A stretch of 8,695 nt of DNA, from assembly GCA_024404735.1 (NCBI GenBank), contig JAKSPP010000059.1, positions 1 to 8,695 on the forward strand, written 5' to 3'. Below, piece after piece: positions 1-6,036 of this stretch; position 1 is the stretch's first letter; each line of letters starts with the position of its first letter. Position numbers and translations under genes: made by a program. The notes beneath the pieces were generated by a model. It was given only the letters and a program-made list of their open reading frames with translations. It ran no database searches and was not told the DNA's origin. This DNA is from Oscillospiraceae bacterium (GTDB lineage Bacteria; Bacillota; Clostridia; Oscillospirales; Oscillospiraceae).

Positions 1-65
1 CTATACGATGGTAATCACAAGCGAGTAAGGGACATAGAAATATAATTATTTAAGGCGGTTTTGCG

Positions 66-695
66 ATGATTAAAGGCGCAATTTTCGATATTGACGGAAC
101 TCTTCTTGATACAATGGGCCTCTGGGCGGATATCGGAGAACTATATCTGCGGAAAAGGGGCGTTGAGCCCGAGGAGGGCCTTGGGAAATACCTTTTCACC
201 ATGACTCTTGAGGAGGGGGCGGCATATATGAAGGAGAGATACGCCCTCCCCGATACAGTGGACGAGGTTTTTAAGGGCATTATAGGAATTGCGGATGATT
301 ATTACCGCTATGAAGCCCCGCTACGGCCCGGGATGAGGGAGCTTGTTATGGAGTATTATTCTGGGGGCAAGGGTCTTGTTCTTGCCACAACAGGAAACAG
401 AGAGCTTGCCGAGGCGGCATTAATAAGAGTCGGCATAAGGCAGTATTTTTCCGAGCTTTTCACTGCCTCCGAGCTGGGAACAAACAAGCGCCTGCCCTTA
501 ATATATCTCAAGTGCGCCGAGGCTCTGGGCCTTCAGCCCGAAGAAATCGCCGTTTACGAGGACGCCCTTCATGCAGCACGCACGGTTAAATCGGCGGGCT
601 TTCACCTTGTCGGTGTCTTCGAAGAAAACAGTGTGGAGGACTGGGAGGAGATTAAGTCTCTCTCGGACGAAATAATATACCCGGGAAAAGAATAA
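66..695 (+). CDS. HAD-superfamily hydrolase, phosphoglycolate phosphatase / beta-phosphoglucomutase-like
   Basis: A cytoplasmic 209-residue HAD phosphatase, probably acting on a small phosphorylated sugar or metabolite; the substrate cannot be read from the sequence. All four HAD motifs are visible. Motif I is FDIDGTLLDT (residues 7-16, nucleophile D8 and acid/base D10). Motif II is LATTGN (106-111), with T108/T109 as the phosphate-binding Thr. Motif III is the lysine of GTNKRLP (K141). Motif IV is VYEDALHAA (163-171), with the Mg-binding acidic pair E165/D166. Residues 16-83 are mostly helical, like the C1 cap of the beta-phosphoglucomutase/Gph subfamily. The length is normal for that group. 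The ATG at 66 follows an AAGGCGG stretch (52-58), a reasonable ribosome binding site. No terminator separates it from the next gene 34 bases downstream, so the two may be co-transcribed. Family confidence is high; the specific activity is unknown. Confidence 0.9.
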   Translation: MIKGAIFDIDGTLLDTMGLWADIGELYLRKRGVEPEEGLGKYLFTMTLEEGAAYMKERYALPDTVDEVFKGIIGIADDYYRYEAPLRPGMRELVMEYYSGGKGLVLATTGNRELAEAALIRVGIRQYFSELFTASELGTNKRLPLIYLKCAEALGLQPEEIAVYEDALHAARTVKSAGFHLVGVFEENSVEDWEEIKSLSDEIIYPGKE

Positions 696-729
696 TTAAG
701 TTTTTATTTACGAAAGGATGTAAAATATA

Positions 730-1257
730 ATGAAAATAGTAATTCTCAACGGTTCAGGAAGAAAAGGCAACACAGATGCACTCATTAACGCATTTGCCGA
801 GGGTGCGAAAGCCGCAAATGAAATCGATATTATCGAGACAGACAAGGTTAACGTAAGCCCCTGCAGAGGCTGCGGAGCCTGCAAGTGCACAGACGGCTGC
901 GTTGCAAAGGACGATTCCAACGCCGTTGTGGACAGAATCGTTGCCGCAGATTTAATCGTTTTTGCCTCCCCCATTTACTGGTGGGGCGTAACTGCTCAGC
1001 TTAAGACTGTTATAGACAAATGCTACTGCAAAGCCGCTTTTCTGAAGGGCAAAAAGGCCGGACTTATTCTCTGCGCCGGTGCTCCCACAGACGATATTGA
1101 GTTTGAGCTTATCAAAAAACAGTTTGACGAAATGTCTGAATACCTTTCCTGGGATATGGTATTCTATAAGCCCTTCTATGCTTACAACAAGGATGAAATA
1201 AGAAACAATCCCGATGCCTTAAACGAGATGAAGGAGCTTGGGGAAAGCTTCTGCTAA
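730..1257 (+). CDS. Flavodoxin-fold NAD(P)H-dependent FMN reductase, iron-sulfur flavoprotein (Isf)-like
   Basis: A 175-residue cytoplasmic redox flavoprotein. The N-terminal strand MKIVILNGSG runs into the FMN-phosphate loop GSGRKGNTD (8-16). The flavin-site segment SPIYWWGVTAQLK (80-92) is typical of the NADPH-dependent FMN reductase / Isf family. Between them lies a compact cysteine cluster: C45, C48, C51 and C57, with an extra C53. The spacing CX2CX2CX5C fits the motif that holds a 4Fe-4S cluster in iron-sulfur flavoproteins. Many related clostridial reductases carry the same motif, and whether each binds a cluster is not settled. The likely role is electron transfer or reduction of quinones, nitro compounds or oxygen species, which is inference. 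The ATG at 730 has AAAGGA (713-718) eleven bases upstream. It follows the HAD gene without a terminator. Confidence 0.88.
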   Translation: MKIVILNGSGRKGNTDALINAFAEGAKAANEIDIIETDKVNVSPCRGCGACKCTDGCVAKDDSNAVVDRIVAADLIVFASPIYWWGVTAQLKTVIDKCYCKAAFLKGKKAGLILCAGAPTDDIEFELIKKQFDEMSEYLSWDMVFYKPFYAYNKDEIRNNPDALNEMKELGESFC

Positions 1258-1261
1258 GCTT

Positions 1262-1305
1262 AATAATTTCCGTGGAAGTCTAACTTCACATATTATTCTT
1301 ATTTT
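1262..1305 (+). other. Imperfect A/T-rich hairpin, possible weak terminator
   Basis: Just after the reductase stop, AATAAT (1262-1267) can pair with ATTATT (1292-1297). Nested inside, GTG-G-AAGT (1272-1279) pairs with ACTTCAC (1283-1289) around a 3-base loop with one bulged G. A T-rich but interrupted tract follows (1296-1305). It could act as a weak or leaky terminator, or as an mRNA-processing hairpin before the lipoprotein gene. The long T run of a strong terminator is absent. Confidence 0.3.
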
Positions 1306-1332
1306 CAATGATATAAAAAGGAGAAAAACAAA

Positions 1333-2133
1333 ATGAAAAAGATTTCCCCGGTTCTGATTCTGATTCTTGCAATATGTCTTTTATCAGGATGTGCAATTCC
1401 AACCTACCACTCCACCGATATCACCATTAATAAAAACGGCAGTGGTACCGTGACTTCAATATCCGGCATTATAGAAGAAATGTATTACGAGAATCCGGAC
1501 GATATAAATAACGAATATTCCGAAGGTGAATGGCTGGAAATTGACGGCGAAACTTACTATTGTGTGATAGAAAATAAGACTTTTGACAGTATTGATGAAC
1601 TGTCAGACGCAGCTGATGAATTCTTTGAAGTCGAAGAAGATGGTAAAGGCGGTTTCATGCTTTCCTTCTTCCTTGATGACTTGACGGGTGATTTTGAAGA
1701 GTTTGAAGAGGAAGATATAGATGACTTCTATAATTATTGTGATGTTTTCACCATTGAATACAAATTTACCTTCCCCTATAATGTTAAACAAACAGAAGGC
1801 GATAAGGGCGCTGCTATAATCAGCGGAAAAACCGTAACAGTGAATATAACAGAGTGTCTGCGTGGAGTACTGGATGGTGACATTGACGCAGATGATTTGG
1901 AGAAGCTTTCATTTACTGCAAAAAATCCATTTCACGTACTGCCCGTTTTGCTGTCAGCAGTTGCGGTATTCGCTGCTGTAGTTTGTGCTGTCATTGTAAT
2001 TAAGAAAAAAAGGGCTGCATTATCCTCCGGTGAAGAGACAGAATCTGAAAACCATGAGATTGAATATCCGGAATTTGAAAAAGAAGAAGCTTCTGATAAT
2101 AATATAAATGATAAACAGAGCATACAGCAGTAA
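1333..2133 (+). CDS. Lipoprotein with C-terminal transmembrane anchor, LppM-like
   Basis: A 266-residue cell-surface protein. A signal peptide (residues 1-19) ends in the lipobox LSGC, with C20 as the lipidation site. The extracytoplasmic part starts with DITINKNGSGTVTS (29-42), the beta-hairpin style opening seen in LppM/DUF3153-type lipoproteins. A very acidic region (about 85-135) follows. A hydrophobic helix lies at about 202-223, then the stop-transfer KKKR (224-227) and a roughly 40-residue acidic tail that should be cytoplasmic. The protein would be tethered at both ends: lipid outside and a membrane helix near the C terminus. A strong ribosome binding site (AAAAGGAG, 1316-1323) lies nine bases before the ATG. 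The gene is visibly more A/T-rich than its neighbours and prefers GAA and GAT codons. Function is unknown; the LppM resemblance is from memory of the family's pattern and is moderate. Confidence 0.82.
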   Translation: MKKISPVLILILAICLLSGCAIPTYHSTDITINKNGSGTVTSISGIIEEMYYENPDDINNEYSEGEWLEIDGETYYCVIENKTFDSIDELSDAADEFFEVEEDGKGGFMLSFFLDDLTGDFEEFEEEDIDDFYNYCDVFTIEYKFTFPYNVKQTEGDKGAAIISGKTVTVNITECLRGVLDGDIDADDLEKLSFTAKNPFHVLPVLLSAVAVFAAVVCAVIVIKKKRAALSSGEETESENHEIEYPEFEKEEASDNNINDKQSIQQ

Positions 2134-2145
2134 ATATATAAGCTT

Positions 2146-2182
2146 GGGTAAAACACCTTTATTTCACCCTATGTCCGGACAT
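2146..2182. promoter_or_regulatory. Hairpin plus perfect 12-bp palindrome upstream of the small lipoprotein gene
   Basis: In the 74-base gap between the two lipoprotein genes, GGGTAAA (2146-2152) can pair with TTT-C-ACCC (2162-2169) with one bulged base. The perfect palindrome ATGTCCGGACAT (2171-2182) follows immediately. The palindrome ends eight bases before the ribosome binding site AAGGAG (2191-2196). No T run follows, so this is not a standard terminator. It could be an operator for a dimeric regulator or an RNA hairpin. No matching promoter is evident nearby. Confidence 0.3.
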
Positions 2183-2207
2183 TCCGCTTTAAGGAGCCAC
2201 ACACAAA

Positions 2208-2672
2208 ATGAAAAAAGTATTGTTAACAGTTTTCTACGTGCTTATGGCACTTCTTCTGTGCTCCTGCAGCTTTGAATTCAGTGAGCAGGCACGGGACGGA
2301 GATCTCCTATATGAATACGGAAACAAAAAGGCCTTTGTTGCAAGGTATTACTGGGACGGCAGGGATGAAACAATGACCGTTGTCATACCCCAAAAATATG
2401 AGGGGCGCAAGCTTGTCTCCGTAGGCGGCTTTGCCGGAAGAGGCCTTCCGATGCCCTTTTATGTGGATATTACCCGTTACTTCCCCGAGGACACGGTTTT
2501 CCTTAAAAATGTGGATGATGAAGATATTTCCGAGGTGCGTGAGCTACAATTCACCCTGATTCTTCCCGGGAGTATAGAGGATGTGCATCTGGCATTTTCG
2601 GAATCGGTGGTTGAAGAAGACGGAAAGCTTATAGAATACCGGGTAAATGTAGAAACGGAATATGCAAAATAG
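2208..2672 (+). CDS. Small lipoprotein with a BspA-repeat-like segment
   Basis: A predicted 154-residue surface lipoprotein. The signal peptide (1-19) ends in LCSC, with C20 as the lipidated cysteine. The mature part begins with a charged segment. Residues 56-77 then read MTVVIPQKYEGRKLVSVGGFAG, resembling the opening unit of BspA-like (LRR_5) repeat proteins, whose pattern is roughly 'vtIP..y.GkpV..Ig..aF'. Only one such unit is visible, so this is either a degenerate or single-repeat relative or a coincidence of beta-strand spacing. The C-terminal half (110-150) is rich in beta-strand and acidic residues. The ATG at 2208 follows AAGGAG (2191-2196) by eleven bases. It sits directly before a strong terminator and so is the last gene of its transcript. 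Function is unknown. Confidence 0.8.
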   Translation: MKKVLLTVFYVLMALLLCSCSFEFSEQARDGDLLYEYGNKKAFVARYYWDGRDETMTVVIPQKYEGRKLVSVGGFAGRGLPMPFYVDITRYFPEDTVFLKNVDDEDISEVRELQFTLILPGSIEDVHLAFSESVVEEDGKLIEYRVNVETEYAK

Positions 2673-2677
2673 GATAA

Positions 2678-2713
2678 AGCCGGAGGAACTTATATAGCCT
2701 CCGGCTCTTTTTT
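2678..2713 (+). terminator. Intrinsic terminator
   Basis: AGCCGGAGG (2678-2686) pairs perfectly with CCTCCGGCT (2698-2706), giving nine GC-rich base pairs around an 11-base loop, followed by six T (2708-2713). It begins six bases after the stop of the small lipoprotein gene. There is no A run upstream, so it acts only on the + strand. Confidence 0.93.
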
Positions 2714-2734
2714 CAGTCAGAATGCAAGCTTTGG

Positions 2735-2763
2735 TTGACAAACGGCCGCTTTTTTTGTAAAAT
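2735..2763 (+). promoter_or_regulatory. Housekeeping sigma (SigA/sigma-70) promoter for the rpiB operon
   Basis: A perfect -35 box TTGACA (2735-2740), a 17-base spacer and a -10 box TAAAAT (2758-2763, five of six consensus bases) predict transcription from about 2770. It lies directly downstream of the previous terminator, and the A/T-rich leader of about 60 bases leads to rpiB. This is the best promoter in the window and should drive the four genes up to 6921. Confidence 0.85.
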
Positions 2764-2768
2764 ATTTC

Positions 2769-2789
2769 GATTAATATTGTCTGTTAATC
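2769..2789. promoter_or_regulatory. Inverted repeat at the predicted transcription start
   Basis: GATTAA (2769-2774) and TTAATC (2784-2789) form a perfect 6-bp inverted repeat with a 9-base gap, lying at about +1 to +20 of the predicted rpiB transcript. It could be a repressor operator or a small 5'-end hairpin that stabilises the mRNA. The half-sites are short and A/T-rich, so chance is a real alternative. Confidence 0.3.
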
Positions 2790-2832
2790 AACACTTAATT
2801 ATAAAATTTGAAACAAAAGAGGTTTAATAATT

Positions 2833-3279
2833 ATGATAGCTATCGGATGCGACCACGGCGGATACGCTCTTAAGCAGGATATTATGGCAATGCTCACCGA
2901 GAAGGGTTACGAGTTCAAGGACTACGGCACCTACTCCTCCGAGAGCTGCGACTACCCCGTATATGCAGAGGCAGTCTGCAAGGCAATTAAGTCCGGCGAA
3001 TGCGACAGAGGCATTCTCATCTGCGGAACCGGAATCGGCATTTCCATTGCCGCAAACAAGTTCAAGGGCATCAGAGCGGCAAACTGTGCCGACTGCTTCT
3101 CCGCAGAATTCACCCGCAGACACAACGACGCAAACATTGTTGCCCTTGGCGCAAGAACCATCGGCAGCGGTCTTGCCCTCAAGATTGTCGAGACCTTCCT
3201 TACCACAGGCTTTGACGGCGGCAAGCACGCAAGACGCATCGGCATGATAGCCGAAATCGAAGAAAGAGAGCTTAACTGA
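2833..3279 (+). CDS. rpiB: Ribose-5-phosphate isomerase B (RpiB/LacAB family)
   Basis: A 148-residue cytoplasmic sugar-phosphate isomerase that interconverts ribose 5-phosphate and ribulose 5-phosphate in the non-oxidative pentose phosphate pathway. The family signatures are all present: GCDHGG at 5-10, DYPVYAEAV (40-48), CGTGIGISIAANK with C64 at the catalytic-cysteine position of the E. coli-type enzymes, and RRHNDANIVALGAR (95-108) carrying the ring-opening H97. The basic C-terminal segment KHARRI (131-136) matches the phosphate-binding arginines. The length is typical of the family. The ATG at 2833 has a GAGG ribosome binding site (2819-2822) ten bases upstream. It is first in a four-gene operon and 47 bases ahead of the next start. 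RpiB relatives also act on allose or galactose 6-phosphate, so another substrate is possible given the unusual neighbours. Confidence 0.95.
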   Translation: MIAIGCDHGGYALKQDIMAMLTEKGYEFKDYGTYSSESCDYPVYAEAVCKAIKSGECDRGILICGTGIGISIAANKFKGIRAANCADCFSAEFTRRHNDANIVALGARTIGSGLALKIVETFLTTGFDGGKHARRIGMIAEIEERELN

Positions 3280-3287
3280 GCGGGATA

Positions 3288-3316
3288 CTCTCCTGCCCCT
3301 TTGGCTCATAGGAGAG
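3288..3316 (+). promoter_or_regulatory. Hairpin occluding the ribosome binding site of the DUF4015-like gene
   Basis: CTCTCCT (3288-3294) is the exact reverse complement of AGGAGAG (3310-3316), which contains the only ribosome binding site for the ATG at 3327. An inner GCC/GGC pairing (3295-3297 with 3303-3305) extends the stem past a TCAT bulge. The left arm starts nine bases after the rpiB stop codon, within the footprint of a ribosome terminating there. Translation of rpiB would therefore be expected to open the hairpin and couple the two genes. A competing arm, GAGAG (3266-3270), inside the end of rpiB could also pair with 3288-3292. Confidence 0.5.
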
Positions 3317-3326
3317 CTTAGCGAAA

Positions 3327-4439
3327 ATGTCAAGACCCTCTAACGTTTACAGAGGAAAAAGAAAATACAACTGGATTCTGAGTGTAATTGCCTTTGCGAT
3401 GACCTTCGTTCTGGGCATAGTTGTTTTTCTCGTTTTTTCTCTACAAAAATACATAGTTTACGATAAGGACGGCCCCAGCCTCTTTGTCCCCGTTCTCGAG
3501 GGAGTTGACCCCGAAAGCATGTTCGGTCAGGCGGAAGAGATTGCAAAGAAGGATTCGGCCGGTCTTACCCTGCCCGAGGGCGTTGAGCTTGTTGTTTCCG
3601 CCCCGGACTATTCGAAACCAAAGCTGATCGCGCACAAAAACCCCGGAGAAATCCAGGGGCAGTCTCTGTCACCCCCTAGCATCAATGCCCCCCCTCTGGA
3701 GTACTTTGCCCTTACGGATGTACAGGCCCTGATGCTGGATATAAAGCCCGATCCGGGCATCCTTTCATACTCCAGCTCCGTTCTTCTTGCAATAAGCTAC
3801 GGCGTTAACGGTGAAAGCATTATTGCAGACCAGCTCACTGCGCTGAAGGACAGAGGAGTTTACCTCTCCGCAAGGGTTAACGTCCTTCACGATGCCGCAA
3901 TGGCCTCCCGAAATCCGCCCCTGGCAATAAGAAACTTCAACGGCTCGGACATATTCTCCTTTAACGGAATGTTCTACCTCGACCCCTATAACGAGTCTGT
4001 CAGGGCTTACCTTGAGGATATTATGATGGAGCTTTCCATCCTCGGCTTTGACGAGGTTGTCTTCTCAGGGCTTTCCCTGCCAAACGGTGCCTCAATAAGC
4101 TACTCCGGAGAAATGACCATGATGCCGGACAGCGTTACGGCCCTTGCCTCCCTCGCCTTCTTCCTCCGTGAGACTGCGGATACACTTCACATAAAGGTCG
4201 GCGTGGAAATTGAAACCTCCGCCCTGAGAGGCTCCGACGGTCTTGCAAGCGTTGGTCAGAGTCTGGATTTGTACTCCAGGATTTTCGACAGAGTTTACTT
4301 CATTTCCGACGCAGGATACCTGAACTTTGACCTTCAGACAATTGAGAACCATTTTACGGACAATGCCCCCGGAAGGATTGTACCCATTCTGGATTACGCC
4401 CTCAAGGAGGGCTCATACATCTACATGCCCGGCAATTGA
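3327..4439 (+). CDS. Membrane-anchored DUF4015/GHL-type putative glycoside hydrolase, possibly inactive
   Basis: A 370-residue protein with a basic N terminus, one membrane helix (about 15-38) and a large outer domain, so it is probably an extracytoplasmic protein held by a signal anchor. A Pro/Ser-rich linker (about 92-124) precedes a TIM-barrel-like domain. VQALMLDIKPDPG (132-144) matches the 'v.aivIDiKdd.G' strand of the family. YLSARVNVLHD (179-189) and MFYLDPYNESVRAYLEDI (215-232) fit the 'w.dPy..evrdY..di' region. The signature 'GFDEiqFDYvRFP' appears as GFDEVVFSGLSLP (240-252), with S247 where the family has Asp and L250/S249 near the usual Arg-Phe. This suggests lost or altered catalysis. 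The ATG at 3327 uses the AGGAG at 3310-3314, which lies inside a hairpin. Its substrate is unknown; a cell-wall or capsule glycan is a guess. Confidence 0.78.
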   Translation: MSRPSNVYRGKRKYNWILSVIAFAMTFVLGIVVFLVFSLQKYIVYDKDGPSLFVPVLEGVDPESMFGQAEEIAKKDSAGLTLPEGVELVVSAPDYSKPKLIAHKNPGEIQGQSLSPPSINAPPLEYFALTDVQALMLDIKPDPGILSYSSSVLLAISYGVNGESIIADQLTALKDRGVYLSARVNVLHDAAMASRNPPLAIRNFNGSDIFSFNGMFYLDPYNESVRAYLEDIMMELSILGFDEVVFSGLSLPNGASISYSGEMTMMPDSVTALASLAFFLRETADTLHIKVGVEIETSALRGSDGLASVGQSLDLYSRIFDRVYFISDAGYLNFDLQTIENHFTDNAPGRIVPILDYALKEGSYIYMPGN

Positions 4440-4463
4440 TTTGCCCCATGCGGAGGAATAGTT

Positions 4464-6014
4464 ATGGAAAAAATAATGACCCTTGAGCAGGCTGTAGGCC
4501 TTATCAAGGATGGAGACACCATCTGGATTAATTCATTTGCGGCAGTTGCGTCCCCTGTTGAGCTTAACAAGGCCCTCACAAAGCGCTTCCGTGAAACCGG
4601 CTCTCCCCGCCATCTCTCTGTTTACAGTCCCTTCTCCTTCTCCGACTGGAGAGAGGACTCCGACGTTGAGGGATACATATGTGAGGGAGCGGCAGATAAG
4701 GTTGTCATCGGCTTTTTCGGTTCTCTTAAAAGAACCCAGAAGGCCATTATGGAAAACAAAATAGAGGGCTACAACCTGCCCGGCGGAATTATGTCCCATA
4801 TGATAAGGGCCTGCGCCATGGGCGATGAGTACCTCTTCTCCAAAATCGGCCTAAACCTCTATGTTGATCCCGAAATAGGCCGTTACCAGCTTAACGAGCG
4901 CTCAAAGGAGGAGCTTGTATCCCACGTTGTCTCCGCAGGAGGCAGAGAGGGGCTTCTCTACAAGCTTCCCAAGGTTAATATTGCCTTTCTTAAGGCTACT
5001 TTTGCCGACGAGAGAGGAAACGTTTCCTTTGAAAACGAGGGCGCCAGCATCGATGCGCTCTCTGTTGCACAGGCAACCCATAAAAACGGCGGCAAGGTTA
5101 TCGTACAGGTTAAGAGCCTTGTTAACAGGCATATGCCTCCCAAGAGCGTTGAAATCCCCGCAGCTCTGGTTGACGCCGTTGTAGTATGCTCCGACCAGCA
5201 GCAGTTTACGACTCTCGACGGCTTCCACGAGTATCTTTGCGGCAAATATGTCCCAACGGGCAATATTCTCAGAGCCTTCAGAGACGAAATAAGAAGTAAA
5301 ATCGGGGCAACCAGTGCCCGTAACAGTCTGCACACGGCCATTGCCAAGCGTGCCTTTAAGGAGCTTCATCCCGGGCAGATTGTCAACATAGGAATAGGCA
5401 TTCCGGAGCTCATCGCAGAAGAGGTTCTGCAGCATGACCTTCTCGATGACATCTCCCTTTCCGTTGAGGCCGGCTCAACAGGCGGCTTCCCTCTCGGAGG
5501 CAAGGGCTTCGGCTGTGCCATCGGCCCGGATACCATTCTGGATATGGCAAGGCAGTTTGACTTCTACGAGGGTGGCGGACTGGATATGTGCTGCGTCGGT
5601 GCACTTCAGGTTGATGCAGCCGGAAATGTCAACGGACACTATACCTCCGGAAAGCTCTCCGGAATCGGAGGCTTTGCAAATATTTCCCAGGCAACCAAAA
5701 AAGTCGTATTCTGCTGCACCTTCACAACCAAGGGGCTTAAGGGCAGCTTTGACGGCGAGAAGGTGACAATAGAGCAGGAGGGCAGCATCAAGAAGTTTCT
5801 TCCCAATGTTGATGCCCTCAGCTTCTCCGTTAAGAATGCAAAAATTAACGGTCAGAGCGTTATGTATATAACGGAGCGCTGTGTGTTCGTCCTCACGGAC
5901 GAGGGCCTTTGCCTGACGGAGATTGCCCCCGGCGTTGACCTTAAGAAGGATATTCTGGATGTTCTGGACTTTGAGCCTATAATCGCAGATAACCTAAGAT
6001 TAATAGAATACTAA
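4464..6014 (+). CDS. Class I CoA-transferase, propionate CoA-transferase (Pct/YdiF)-like
   Basis: A 516-residue cytoplasmic enzyme with fused alpha and beta CoA-transferase domains, moving CoA between an acyl-CoA and a free acid through a glutamyl-CoA intermediate. The first domain (about 1-275) opens with EQAVGLIKDGDTIWINSF. The second (about 285-505) contains NIGIGIPE (308-315), the catalytic loop SVEAGSTGG with nucleophile E335, FDFYEGGGLD (365-374) and the oxyanion-type GIGGF (400-404). The C-terminal part, with YITERCVF and EIAPGVDL, closely follows Clostridium propionicum Pct. The N-terminal half is divergent: the 'GHW' region of Pct is IGFFGSLK, and the 'DPR..GGK.N' stretch is DPEIGRYQLN. 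This hints at a different acid substrate. A GGAGG site (4452-4456) lies seven bases before the ATG. It sits 24 bases after the preceding gene and 22 before the E2-like gene. Confidence 0.88.
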   Translation: MEKIMTLEQAVGLIKDGDTIWINSFAAVASPVELNKALTKRFRETGSPRHLSVYSPFSFSDWREDSDVEGYICEGAADKVVIGFFGSLKRTQKAIMENKIEGYNLPGGIMSHMIRACAMGDEYLFSKIGLNLYVDPEIGRYQLNERSKEELVSHVVSAGGREGLLYKLPKVNIAFLKATFADERGNVSFENEGASIDALSVAQATHKNGGKVIVQVKSLVNRHMPPKSVEIPAALVDAVVVCSDQQQFTTLDGFHEYLCGKYVPTGNILRAFRDEIRSKIGATSARNSLHTAIAKRAFKELHPGQIVNIGIGIPELIAEEVLQHDLLDDISLSVEAGSTGGFPLGGKGFGCAIGPDTILDMARQFDFYEGGGLDMCCVGALQVDAAGNVNGHYTSGKLSGIGGFANISQATKKVVFCCTFTTKGLKGSFDGEKVTIEQEGSIKKFLPNVDALSFSVKNAKINGQSVMYITERCVFVLTDEGLCLTEIAPGVDLKKDILDVLDFEPIIADNLRLIEY

Positions 6015-6036
6015 CTCTTTTTTCAGGAGATATAAA

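Noticed and set aside
1..45. Possible tail of an upstream gene (frame ending at 28 with ...YTMVITSE, or frame ending at 45)
   Set aside because: Only 8 to 14 residues are visible and two frames are equally possible, so no partial gene can be called.
41..46. TATAAT sequence just upstream of the HAD gene
   Set aside because: It is a perfect -10 match, but there is no -35 box at 16-18 bases and no TGn extension. Transcription would start inside the ribosome binding site.
1291..1317. TATTAT and TATAAA as -10 boxes for the first lipoprotein gene
   Set aside because: No -35 box lies at a correct distance, and the second overlaps the ribosome binding site.
2824..3333. Long antisense reading frame across rpiB (169 residues), plus further open frames in other phases
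   Set aside because: rpiB has complete family motifs in its own frame. The antisense frame is low complexity in Ala, Val, Cys and Gly and is explained by strong codon bias in the sense gene.
4902..5435. Antisense reading frame of 177 residues inside the CoA-transferase gene
   Set aside because: The sense frame is a convincing full-length enzyme. The antisense frame has no recognisable domain or ribosome binding site.
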